Positions 16,880 through 24,173 of a stretch of 64,000 bases of DNA are shown piece after piece. The position numbers and the translations under genes are program-made. The stretch is from CAZNXJ01 sp964577115 (GTDB taxonomy: Bacteria > Planctomycetota > Planctomycetia > Pirellulales > Pirellulaceae). The stretch spans positions 62,001-126,000 of the forward strand of contig CAZNXJ010000011.1 in the NCBI GenBank assembly GCA_964577115.1, read 5' to 3'. The notes beneath the pieces are model-generated. The model ran no database searches and was not told the DNA's origin. It saw nothing but the letters and a program-made list of their open reading frames with translations. Position 1 is the stretch's first letter; each line of letters begins with the position of its first letter.

Positions 16880-19387
16880 GTGAAGCGAAGAGCCTTTGAA
16901 AATTCCTTTTCCGAACAGGTCCCGTCTATGCTGCGTTCTCGCCGAAACCGCCGTCTCGCTCACCGGTCGCTTCGTCTGGAATCTCTGGAAACTCGGCGCC
17001 TTCTTGCTGCTGACAGCGTTCTGCATTGGAACGACGTTCTCATCGAAGCCGTTCGCCGCGATACGTCGTACTCGGGCCCGACGTGGGTGTCACGTAACAT
17101 GGCCATCGTGCAGTTGGCCGTCTATGACACCGTCAATTCTTTCTCCCAAACACACAGTGCGTACTACACCGATCTGATTGCTCCGGAAGGTGCGTCGCGC
17201 GATGCCGCAATCGCGGCCGCCGCGTACACGGCGTTGGCCGGCCTTTACCCCGAGCAAATCGATTTCTTCAACGCGGAACTGAGCGCCGCGCTGGCGGAAA
17301 TCCCGGACGGACCGGCCGAGGACATGGGCGTCGACCTCGGTCAGCAAATCGCGCAGCAAATTCTCAGTTTGCGGAGCGGCGATGGTTCCACCAGCAGCTC
17401 GTCCTACGTTATCAATGGCCAGCCGGGGCACTGGACGCCGGATCCCTCGCTGCCCTATGTCCAGACGCCGCTCGGCACGAACTGGGGCAACGTCTTGCCG
17501 TTTGCCCTGGAGAGCGCCGATCAGATCTACGTGCCTCCGCCCCCTGCCCTGTCGAGCGCCGAGTATGCGGCCGCGTTTAATGAGCTGAAATCAATCGGAG
17601 CCAAGGACAGCACGACGCGCACGGCCGAGCAGACCGAGATTGGTTACTTCTGGGCATACGATCGGGACGGCATGGGGCCGCCGATGATCATGTACCTCCA
17701 GGCCGCGCGGACGGTCGCCGAGATGCAGGGCAATACGCTCGAGGAAAACGCACGCCTGCTCGGCCTGGTGACGCTGGCGATGGCCGACGCGGGCGTGACG
17801 AGCTGGTACTCGAAATACGAATACGACTTCTGGCGGCCGATTACCGCGATTCGCGGAGGAGACCTGGACGGCAATCCGCTGACCACCGCCGATCCCGACT
17901 GGGTGCCGCTGGGCGCGCCCGGCGGTGATGGACCGGACTTTACGCCACCGTTCCCCGCGTACGTTTCCGGCCACTCGACGTTCGGCGCAGCTGCTTTCCG
18001 GACACTCGCCCACTTCTACGGCACGGACAATATCACCTTCTCGCTGACATCGGACGAACTTCCTGGCGTTACGCGAACCTATCACAGTTTCAGCCAGGCG
18101 GCCGAAGAGAATGGGATGAGCCGCATTTATCTGGGCATTCACTGGACGTTTGACAACACCCGGGGACAGCAGCTTGGAAATTCGGTCGCCGATTACATCG
18201 CCACGCAGTTCCTCGTCCCGCTCGACGGTGCCGCGGTCGGCTTCCAGCGGCCGGGGGGCGGTTACCGCATGTCGGTCAGCGGCGGCGGGGCGGTCGATAT
18301 CACGCTCCGCGCAAGCGGCAGCACGATCGAGATCGTGGACCGCGCCAGCAAGCAGCAAATCCTGGCCGAGCGGGCCGATCAACTCAATGCGGTGCGCGTC
18401 TATGCGTCCAACGGCGAATCCGACCGCATCCGTATCAATCACTTCTACGGCGGTCAGATGAGCCTGCCGGGCGGTATCTCGATCATCACTTCGGCCGACG
18501 ACAATGACGAGCTGGAAGTTGTGGGAACGGCCGCTAGCGAACTGATCCTGTTCGATGGGGACATCATGGTCGCTCACGGAATGGAAACCACGCTGTCCGG
18601 CATTCAGCGCGTGACGATTGCCGCTCGCGGTGGCGACGACTGGATTGCGATCGGCGGCGAACAAAACGGACGATCGTTCTATGTCGATGGCGGTATCGGC
18701 AACAACGTATTCGCCTTCGCCTCGTTCGATGCGCAGGTCGAGCTGGTTCAGAACGGCGGCTACGACACGCTGGATTTCTCGGAGTCGATGCACGGGGTGA
18801 CCGTCGAGCTGAAAGAGTCGACGGGCTTCCAGGAAATCGGCGGCGGCAATCAACTGAAACTCTATGGCGACTTCGAAGCCCTGATCGGTTCGGAGTTTGA
18901 CGATGTGCTCGGCGGCAACCACCTGGCCAACGACATCAAGGGGCTGGGCGGCAACGATATTCTCTTCGGCCGCGCGGGAGCCGATACGCTCGACGGCGGC
19001 GCGGGCGACGATGTCCTGTCCGGCAACAACGGCTCGGACCTGCTGATTGGTGGACCGGGGCGCGATGTGCTGATCGGCGGGCTCGGGTTCGACAAACTGA
19101 TGGACGGCGATGGGGAAAACATCCTGATCGGCGGCCGGCTCGAGTACGATCTGAACGACATCGCTCTGCGAGCGATCGTCAACGAATGGCGTTCGCCCAG
19201 CACACGCTCGGCTCGCATTCAGAACCTCGCTGGCGTGACGCCGAACCCCTCGCGATTGAATGGCAACTACTTCATCCGCGACGGTGCCGGCGGCACACTG
19301 ATTGACGACGGCAAATCCGACTTGCTGCTTGCCGATCCCGATCTCGACTGGATCTTCACCGGCCCGGGGGACGCCGTAGAGGTTTAA
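16880..19387 (+). CDS. Vanadium-dependent haloperoxidase-like PAP2 protein with LEPR-XLL leader and RTX-like repeats
   Basis: 835 residues from a GTG at 16880; an ATG at 16928 would shorten it by 16 but keep the LEPR-XLL motif (RLESLETRRLLAA, about 32-44). The catalytic region is a vanadium chloroperoxidase/PAP2 domain with all vanadate-binding elements: K312 and R319 (KYEYDFWRP), S363-G364-H365 (YVSGHSTFGA), and R415 plus H421 (RIYLGIHWTFD). Known members oxidise halides with peroxide. After it, residues ~450-680 form a beta-rich stretch, and ~685-755 hold haemolysin-type calcium-binding nonapeptides (GGNDILFGRAGADTL, GGAGDDVLSG, GGPGRDVLIGG). The protein is likely extracellular. Whether it is a halogenating enzyme or an acid phosphatase relative cannot be settled by sequence alone. 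Confidence 0.88.
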   Translation: MKRRAFENSFSEQVPSMLRSRRNRRLAHRSLRLESLETRRLLAADSVLHWNDVLIEAVRRDTSYSGPTWVSRNMAIVQLAVYDTVNSFSQTHSAYYTDLIAPEGASRDAAIAAAAYTALAGLYPEQIDFFNAELSAALAEIPDGPAEDMGVDLGQQIAQQILSLRSGDGSTSSSSYVINGQPGHWTPDPSLPYVQTPLGTNWGNVLPFALESADQIYVPPPPALSSAEYAAAFNELKSIGAKDSTTRTAEQTEIGYFWAYDRDGMGPPMIMYLQAARTVAEMQGNTLEENARLLGLVTLAMADAGVTSWYSKYEYDFWRPITAIRGGDLDGNPLTTADPDWVPLGAPGGDGPDFTPPFPAYVSGHSTFGAAAFRTLAHFYGTDNITFSLTSDELPGVTRTYHSFSQAAEENGMSRIYLGIHWTFDNTRGQQLGNSVADYIATQFLVPLDGAAVGFQRPGGGYRMSVSGGGAVDITLRASGSTIEIVDRASKQQILAERADQLNAVRVYASNGESDRIRINHFYGGQMSLPGGISIITSADDNDELEVVGTAASELILFDGDIMVAHGMETTLSGIQRVTIAARGGDDWIAIGGEQNGRSFYVDGGIGNNVFAFASFDAQVELVQNGGYDTLDFSESMHGVTVELKESTGFQEIGGGNQLKLYGDFEALIGSEFDDVLGGNHLANDIKGLGGNDILFGRAGADTLDGGAGDDVLSGNNGSDLLIGGPGRDVLIGGLGFDKLMDGDGENILIGGRLEYDLNDIALRAIVNEWRSPSTRSARIQNLAGVTPNPSRLNGNYFIRDGAGGTLIDDGKSDLLLADPDLDWIFTGPGDAVEV

Positions 19388-19758
19388 GCCCTGCGAAGAG
19401 CCGTCGCAATGGCTCGCCGTGGTGAACTTTGCGACGTTAAATAAGGTAAACGCCAGAACAGCGCATCGCAGCCTGACTGCGATGCGCTGCCCAAGATGGG
19501 CCGCGCCAGTGGCAGGGGCGGCGCGAAATCAAGGCCACGGTAGTTGGGGTGCTGCTTTCAGGGGGCGGTCACCACGAGCCCTGATGAGCAACGCCGGAAA
19601 CGCGTGTGCCCCCCTTTGCCCAAGCAACACCCAACGTTCTCCCTCGCTCCCCGAACCCTGTAACCGCTCGTGACCCCGCCCTGCCCGCGCCTGCCGGATC
19701 TCCCGCTTTCGCACGACCTGCGTACAATGGTCGCCGAAACTTTGATGGAGGTCCCAGG
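19388..19758. other. Intergenic region with strong hairpin, no gene
   Basis: 371 bases between two plus-strand genes. The main feature is the 13-bp hairpin at 19459-19489. The rest shows no gene; GGAGG at 19747-19751 is the ribosome binding site of the next gene. Confidence 0.5.
19459..19489 (+). terminator. Probable terminator hairpin after the haloperoxidase gene
   Basis: Arms CAGCGCATCGCAG (19459-19471) and CTGCGATGCGCTG (19477-19489) are perfectly complementary over 13 bp with a five-base loop, 72 bases after the haloperoxidase stop. There is no T-run after the stem, so it is a structural terminator or mRNA 3'-end protector rather than a classical intrinsic terminator. Confidence 0.7.
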
Positions 19759-20655
19759 ATGCCAGAGGATGGAAGAGTAGCGCTGAAGGATTTACGCACG
19801 CGCGCCCGAGAGGTCAGCACCCGAGCGCTGGAGCGCGGCGCACTCCAGCCGATCGCCACGCGCGCGACAACGATCCGGGACGACGGAATCGACTTCGCCG
19901 TTCGCATCCTGGAAAACATCGGTCGCAAGGACCGCGCCGCCGAACCGAACGCGCCGGGCAACCCGCGTCGCAATCCCTTTCTCCCTTATGATCCGGAGCT
20001 GTTTGTTGCCGACGTCGGGCCGGATCACGTGGCGCTGCTCAACAAGTTCAATGTTGTCGATGAACACCTGTTGATTGTGACGCGCCACTTCGAGCCGCAG
20101 GAAGCATGGCTGACGCCGGAAAATTTTGCCGCCCTGCTCGGCTGCCTGGACGTCTTCGAGGGGCTCGGCTTTTATAACAGCGGACCCGAGGCCGGCGCGA
20201 GCCAGCCGCACCGGCATCTACAGCTCATTCCATTGCCGCTCGGCCCCGACGGCCCCCCGTTCCCTCTCGCTCCCCGCTGGGAGCGCTGCGTACCCACCGA
20301 CTCGGGCGTTCTCACTGCTCCCCTCCCCTTCCCCCACGCACTGACTCGCATCAGGGAGCTGACGAGCAGCGATGACAAGAGCCTGTCACTAAGAGCATCT
20401 CATCTATGGGCCGAGTATCGCCGGCTACTCGGGGCCCTCGGCGTTGGCGGCGAAAGGGACGAGCGCCCTCGGCCTTACAACCTGCTTATGACGCGCGAGT
20501 GGCTCTTTGCCGTCGGGCGTAGGGCCGAGTGTTTTGAGGGCATTTCGCTGAATGCCATGGCGTTTGCGGGCGCACTGCTCGTGCGCAACCAACAGCAACT
20601 CGAAACACTAACCCACCATGGTCCGTTTGCCGCACTCGGGGCGGTCGCCGGGTGA
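19759..20655 (+). CDS. Diadenosine tetraphosphate phosphorylase-like (Apa2-type ATP adenylyltransferase, HIT superfamily)
   Basis: 298 residues, the usual length for the Apa1/Apa2 family. The HIT-like catalytic motif is GASQPHRHLQLIPLPL, matching the Ser-Gln-x-His-x-His-Leu-Gln arrangement in which the second His is the nucleophile. An upstream NPFLPYDPELFV and FNVVDEHLLIVTRHFE block and downstream YNLLMTREWLFAV are also family features. These enzymes phosphorolyse Ap4A to ADP and ATP in the cytoplasm, adjusting dinucleoside polyphosphate levels under stress. The ATG at 19759 has GGAGG at 19747-19751. It stands alone between the haloperoxidase and amtB, about 295 bases from the latter. Confidence 0.85.
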   Translation: MPEDGRVALKDLRTRAREVSTRALERGALQPIATRATTIRDDGIDFAVRILENIGRKDRAAEPNAPGNPRRNPFLPYDPELFVADVGPDHVALLNKFNVVDEHLLIVTRHFEPQEAWLTPENFAALLGCLDVFEGLGFYNSGPEAGASQPHRHLQLIPLPLGPDGPPFPLAPRWERCVPTDSGVLTAPLPFPHALTRIRELTSSDDKSLSLRASHLWAEYRRLLGALGVGGERDERPRPYNLLMTREWLFAVGRRAECFEGISLNAMAFAGALLVRNQQQLETLTHHGPFAALGAVAG

Positions 20656-20950
20656 CGCTCTGCGGCCGCACTCGACTTCGGCACGGCGTGCCTAGTTCTT
20701 CAGCAACCCCTGCCTCCTTGCATAACAGCGCAGAGTCCGGCTGGCTTCGCAAGAAAATTGCAAATGCTTTATTCCTAGTTGCTTAGGTTGCCTCTGGGGC
20801 GTGGCTCCGAGCGATTGGCATTTCACTTGCGATGCGAGGGCACGCCCTCCCGAGGCGCCAGTGCACTCGATGTGTTTGCCGAGGTTGCTCAAGTGAGCGA
20901 CCGCGTGTGCTGCGCCTTCTTTTTGCAACCTTCTGTCGAGGCGGATTCAA
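20656..20950. promoter_or_regulatory. amtB upstream region
   Basis: 295 bases containing the sigma-54 site at 20816-20830 and about 110 bases of transcribed leader before the amtB ATG. The 160 bases upstream of the site would be where an NtrC-type activator binds; I could not pick out a convincing activator palindrome. Confidence 0.5.
20816..20830 (+). promoter_or_regulatory. Sigma-54 (RpoN) promoter for amtB-glnK
   Basis: TGGCATTTCACTTGC matches the -24/-12 consensus TGGCAC-N5-TTGC: GG and GC dinucleotides are separated by the exact required spacing and both TGGCA and TTGC cores are intact. It would start transcription near 20842, about 109 bases before the amtB start codon. Ammonium transporter/P-II operons are classical sigma-54/NtrC targets, so position and function agree. 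Confidence 0.8.
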
Positions 20951-22462
20951 ATGCTAAAGATCTGCGCGTGGAGCCCCGTGTTGATATTGCTGCTGTGTTT
21001 CGGATTGATCGCGGGCTGGAGCACTTCCGGTTATGCCCAGTCCGCCGACGAGGTTAGCGAAGCGGAGGTCGTGACCGAGTCGATAACGCCTGAGGCAGAA
21101 ACGTCCGGGACCGAGGAATCGAGCGACGAGCAGGTCTTGGCAAATGTAACCATTGCCGTGGATACAATGTTTGTCCTGATGGCAGGATTTCTCGTCTTCT
21201 TCATGAACCTCGGTTTTGCCTGCGTCGAGTCCGGATTTTCGCGTGCCAAGAACTGCGTGAATATTCTTTCGAAGAACTTCATTGTGGTCTCGGTTGCCGC
21301 CGTCTTTTACTGGCTGGTGGGATGGGGCCTGATGTTTGGCGATGGGAATGACTACATCGGCACGCAGGGGCTATTTATGCTCAGCGGAGCCGACACGAGC
21401 CCGGCGACGGGCGACGCCTATAGCGGCGACTATTCGGCGATCAGTTGGCCGGGCGTTCCGCTGTGGGCGAAGTTTTTCTTTCAGTTCGTCTTCGCCGGTA
21501 CGGCCGCTACGATTGTTTCCGGAGCGGTCGCGGAACGGATCAAGTATTCGTCATTCATTGTCTTCTGCGCGATCATGGCCGTCGCCATCTATCCGATCGT
21601 CGGGCACTGGATCTGGGGTGGTGGTTGGCTTGGCACGCGCGGCTTTGTCGACTTCGCCGGTTCCACGCAGGTGCATTCGGTCGGCGGCTGGGCGGCACTC
21701 ATCGGCGCCATCATTCTCGGTCCGCGGATCGGCAAGTATGGTCCGGACGGCCGCGTCAACGCGATTCCGGGGCATAACTTGACGAGCGCCACGATCGGCT
21801 GTTTCGTGCTGTGGTTCGGCTGGTTTGGTTTCAATCCCGGTAGCGCCATGGGTATCGTCGGTGATCCGATCGCTGTGGCGGAAACGGCTGTGACGACAAA
21901 CGCTGCCGCGGCCACCGCGACGCTCAGCGCCACAGTGACCGCCTGGTTGCTGCTCGGCAAACCCGACCTTGGCATGACGCTGAACGGATGCCTCGCGGGG
22001 CTCGTGGCGATTACCGCTCCGTGCGCATTCGTAACCGTGAATATGGCGCTCGTGATTGGTCTCGCGGCAGGAGTACTCGTCGTCCTGTCGGTGCTCGTCT
22101 TTGATCGATTGCGTGTGGACGATCCGGTCGGAGCGGTCTCGGTGCACTTGGTGAACGGCATCTGGGGAACTCTTTGCGTAGGTCTGTTCAGCCACCCGGA
22201 TCGGATTGCTCGTAGCGGTAACAGCGAGCACAAAGCGGGGCTGTTCTACCAGGGAGGCTTTGATCAATTGATTAATCAGATCGTGGGCATCGTGGCGACA
22301 GGCGTCTTTGTCTGTGCCACGTCCGCGATCGCCTGGATCGTGCTGAAAGCCGTGATGGGTATTCGCGTGACGGCCGAGGAAGAGCGAGACGGCTTGGATC
22401 ATGGCGAACATGGTAACGAGGCGTACCATGGTTTCGTCATGTCGAGTACGCCGAATAGCTAA
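20951..22462 (+). CDS. amtB: Ammonium transporter AmtB
   Basis: 503 residues. A signal peptide (LILLLCFGLIAGWSTSGYAQ) and an acidic ~40-residue spacer precede the usual eleven-helix Amt domain. Family motifs are clear: MNLGFACVESGFSRAKN, FAGTAATIVSGAVAERIKY, GWAALIGAIILGPR, GHNLTSATIGCFVLWFGWFGFNPGS and HLVNGIWGTL. The twin pore histidines (HSVGGW and VHLVNG) and the gating Phe region are retained. It conducts ammonium across the inner membrane and is blocked by the P-II protein, encoded 58 bases downstream. The cleaved leader is common in Gram-negative Amt proteins. The start is the first ATG of the leader. Transcription probably depends on the sigma-54 site at 20816. Confidence 0.96.
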   Translation: MLKICAWSPVLILLLCFGLIAGWSTSGYAQSADEVSEAEVVTESITPEAETSGTEESSDEQVLANVTIAVDTMFVLMAGFLVFFMNLGFACVESGFSRAKNCVNILSKNFIVVSVAAVFYWLVGWGLMFGDGNDYIGTQGLFMLSGADTSPATGDAYSGDYSAISWPGVPLWAKFFFQFVFAGTAATIVSGAVAERIKYSSFIVFCAIMAVAIYPIVGHWIWGGGWLGTRGFVDFAGSTQVHSVGGWAALIGAIILGPRIGKYGPDGRVNAIPGHNLTSATIGCFVLWFGWFGFNPGSAMGIVGDPIAVAETAVTTNAAAATATLSATVTAWLLLGKPDLGMTLNGCLAGLVAITAPCAFVTVNMALVIGLAAGVLVVLSVLVFDRLRVDDPVGAVSVHLVNGIWGTLCVGLFSHPDRIARSGNSEHKAGLFYQGGFDQLINQIVGIVATGVFVCATSAIAWIVLKAVMGIRVTAEEERDGLDHGEHGNEAYHGFVMSSTPNS

Positions 22463-22520
22463 ACGTGCCGCAGGATTCTTGCTGTTCCCCAGACACTCAC
22501 GAACAACCAACGGTGAACGA

Positions 22521-22859
22521 ATGAAGAAAATTGAAGCAATCGTGCGGCATCATAAGGTCGAGGCGATCAAGGAAGCGCTCGTGAAGGCCGGCTTTATGGG
22601 CATGACGGTCAGCGAAGTCCGGGGTTTTGGACGCCAGAAGGGACATAAGGAAATGTTCCGCGGCGCGGAATATCAGGTCGACTTCGTGCCCAAAGTGAAA
22701 ATGGAGGTGGCGGCGAACGACGAAGACGTGCAGAAGATCGTTGGCATCATTCTCGAAACCGCACGCAGCGGTCAAATCGGGGACGGAAAAATCTTCGTCA
22801 CGTCGCTCGACGAGGTCATTCGGATTCGCACGGCCGAGTCGGGGAGTGCGGCGTTGTAG
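22521..22859 (+). CDS. glnK: P-II nitrogen regulatory protein (GlnK/GlnB)
   Basis: 112 residues, the exact P-II length. The T-loop reads RQKGHKEMFRGAEYQVDFVP: the uridylylation residue Y51 is present, while position 46, Tyr in Escherichia coli GlnB, is Phe. The nucleotide-binding C-terminal signature GDGKIFVTSLDEVIRIRTAE is complete. P-II senses ATP/ADP and 2-oxoglutarate and blocks AmtB by inserting its T-loop. It follows amtB by 58 bases with no terminator in between, so the pair is an operon and the name glnK is used for this linkage. The ATG at 22521 gives the canonical MKKIEAIVR start. Confidence 0.96.
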   Translation: MKKIEAIVRHHKVEAIKEALVKAGFMGMTVSEVRGFGRQKGHKEMFRGAEYQVDFVPKVKMEVAANDEDVQKIVGIILETARSGQIGDGKIFVTSLDEVIRIRTAESGSAAL

Positions 22860-22885
22860 AGGAGACGTTGTGAGGAAGAAGGAAC

Positions 22886-22915
22886 CACGGATGGGCACGG
22901 ATGCACACGGATGAG
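22886..22915. repeat. Three tandem CACGGATG 10-bp units
   Basis: Three copies of CACGGATGNN sit in exact 10-base register (22886, 22896, 22906) just after glnK. The same CACGGAT core appears in inverted form at 50845-50911. From memory, this family of CACGGAT-rich intergenic repeats is common in planctomycete and other environmental genomes; function unknown. Confidence 0.6.
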
Positions 22916-22953
22916 ATTAATGCGCAAGGAAAGTGTTGCGGGTTGACGGCGGT

Positions 22954-23064
22954 ACTCTCAAGCGTTTAACAAAGAAGCGACCGCGAGAGGGCGTTATGCT
23001 GCGGCGCGGGGCGATGGCCGGCGCCACTCGGCGGAACACCGACTCGCGGGTCGCTCTTGAGAGT
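22954..23064. repeat. Long nested inverted repeat (111 bases)
   Basis: Terminal arms ACTCTCAAG (22954-22962) and CTTGAGAGT (23056-23064) are perfectly complementary. Directly inside, AGCGACCGCGAG (22976-22987) pairs with CTCGCGGGTCGCT (23043-23055) with one bulged G. A 12-base bulge separates the two stems on the 5' side, and the 55-base loop is GC-rich and can fold further. It could be a small non-autonomous element, a structured leader of the hydrolase gene or an mRNA 3' structure of amtB-glnK. Confidence 0.6.
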
Positions 23065-23141
23065 TCCTGGTGTGAGTGGGGATTGCTGAGTACGTAATCG
23101 GTACCGCACCGCACAGCCCGCTAGACCGCGAGGCAATTGCC

Positions 23142-24041
23142 ATGCAGCGCAAGACAGCATCCGAATTCCCGCAAGAAGTATTGAACCTCTATGACGACTA
23201 CGCTCACGGGAGAATGACACGACGCGATTATGTCCGGCGGCTAAGTGCCTTTGCCGTGGGAGGTCTTACCCTCGAAGCATTGCTCGCGAACCTTACGCCG
23301 AACTACGCCTGGGCTCAGCAGGTAGCGCCGGACGACGAACGGATCAAAACCGAGACGGCCACCTACCCGTCACCGGAAGGCGCCGGCGAGATGAAGGGGT
23401 TACTCGCGTGGCCAGCGCAAGGCGACAAATTCCCGGCCGTTTTGGTGGTCCACGAGAACCGGGGGCTCAATCCGTACATCGAGGACGTGGCGCGCCGGCT
23501 TGCCGTCGCCGGTTTTCTCGCTCTCGCCCCAGACGCTCTGACGCCGCTCGGGGGCTACCCGGGCAACGACGATGAGGGCCGTGCGCTCCAGGCCAAACGC
23601 GACTCGGGCGAGATGCTGCAAGACTTCATCGCCGGTGCCAAGTGGCTCGACCAACACGAACGGTCGACGGGTAAGGTCGGCGCCGTCGGATTCTGCTACG
23701 GCGGCGGTGTTGTCTATCAGCTCGCCGTACGCATTCCCGACGTGATCGACGCCGGTGTGCCATTCTACGGCCGCCAGCCGAGTATCGATGACGTACCCAA
23801 AATCAAGGCGCCGCTTCTGATTCACAACGCATCACTCGATCGCCGCATTCTCGAGGGCGCAGCGCCGTTCGAAGAAGCCATGAAGTCCAACGGCAAATCG
23901 TTCGAGGCCTACGTCTACGAAGGGGCCAATCACGGCTTCCACAACGACACGACGCCCCGCTACGACAAAGAAGCGGCGGAGCTGGCGTGGAAACGCACGA
24001 TCGAATTCTTCAACAAGCACCTGAAAGAGGCGAACGCCTAG
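23142..24041 (+). CDS. Dienelactone hydrolase family protein with N-terminal Tat-like leader
   Basis: 299 residues. The N-terminus carries MTRRDYVRRLSAFAVGG, a twin-arginine-like leader ending near NYAWAQ (~59), though it starts about 25 residues in. The alpha/beta-hydrolase domain has the dienelactone hydrolase triad C185 (GFCYGGG), D233 (NASLDRRI) and H264 (GANHGFHND), and the E105 (VVHENRG) that activates the Cys nucleophile. Exported members of this family are widespread and usually annotated as carboxymethylenebutenolidase, but the natural substrate is often unknown. GAGG at about 23129 supports the ATG at 23142. It is followed by an intrinsic terminator at 24089 and is convergent with the RND gene. 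Confidence 0.88.
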   Translation: MQRKTASEFPQEVLNLYDDYAHGRMTRRDYVRRLSAFAVGGLTLEALLANLTPNYAWAQQVAPDDERIKTETATYPSPEGAGEMKGLLAWPAQGDKFPAVLVVHENRGLNPYIEDVARRLAVAGFLALAPDALTPLGGYPGNDDEGRALQAKRDSGEMLQDFIAGAKWLDQHERSTGKVGAVGFCYGGGVVYQLAVRIPDVIDAGVPFYGRQPSIDDVPKIKAPLLIHNASLDRRILEGAAPFEEAMKSNGKSFEAYVYEGANHGFHNDTTPRYDKEAAELAWKRTIEFFNKHLKEANA

Positions 24042-24088
24042 CCCTCCAGCGCCGAGTGCTGCCATAGGCCTTGCGTGGAACTGCCCCG

Positions 24089-24132
24089 GGGCGGAGCGTC
24101 GCGTCGTCATCTGCGACTGTTCCGCCCTTTTT
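24089..24132 (+). terminator. Intrinsic terminator after the dienelactone hydrolase gene
   Basis: Outer stem GGGCGGA (24089-24095) with TCCGCCC (24121-24127) and inner stem GTCGC (24098-24102) with GCGAC (24112-24116) are followed directly by TTTTT (24128-24132). This is a textbook rho-independent terminator for the plus strand, 47 bases after the stop. Confidence 0.8.
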
Positions 24133-24173
24133 CATTGGGCCCGTCCGTCGCTGGGCATTTTCGCCCGCTGCGG

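Noticed and set aside
17591..18922. 443-residue open frame on the minus strand within the haloperoxidase gene
   Set aside because: It is a shadow of the plus-strand gene, which has full family motifs; the frame has a His/Arg/Asp-rich composition typical of antisense frames in GC-rich DNA.
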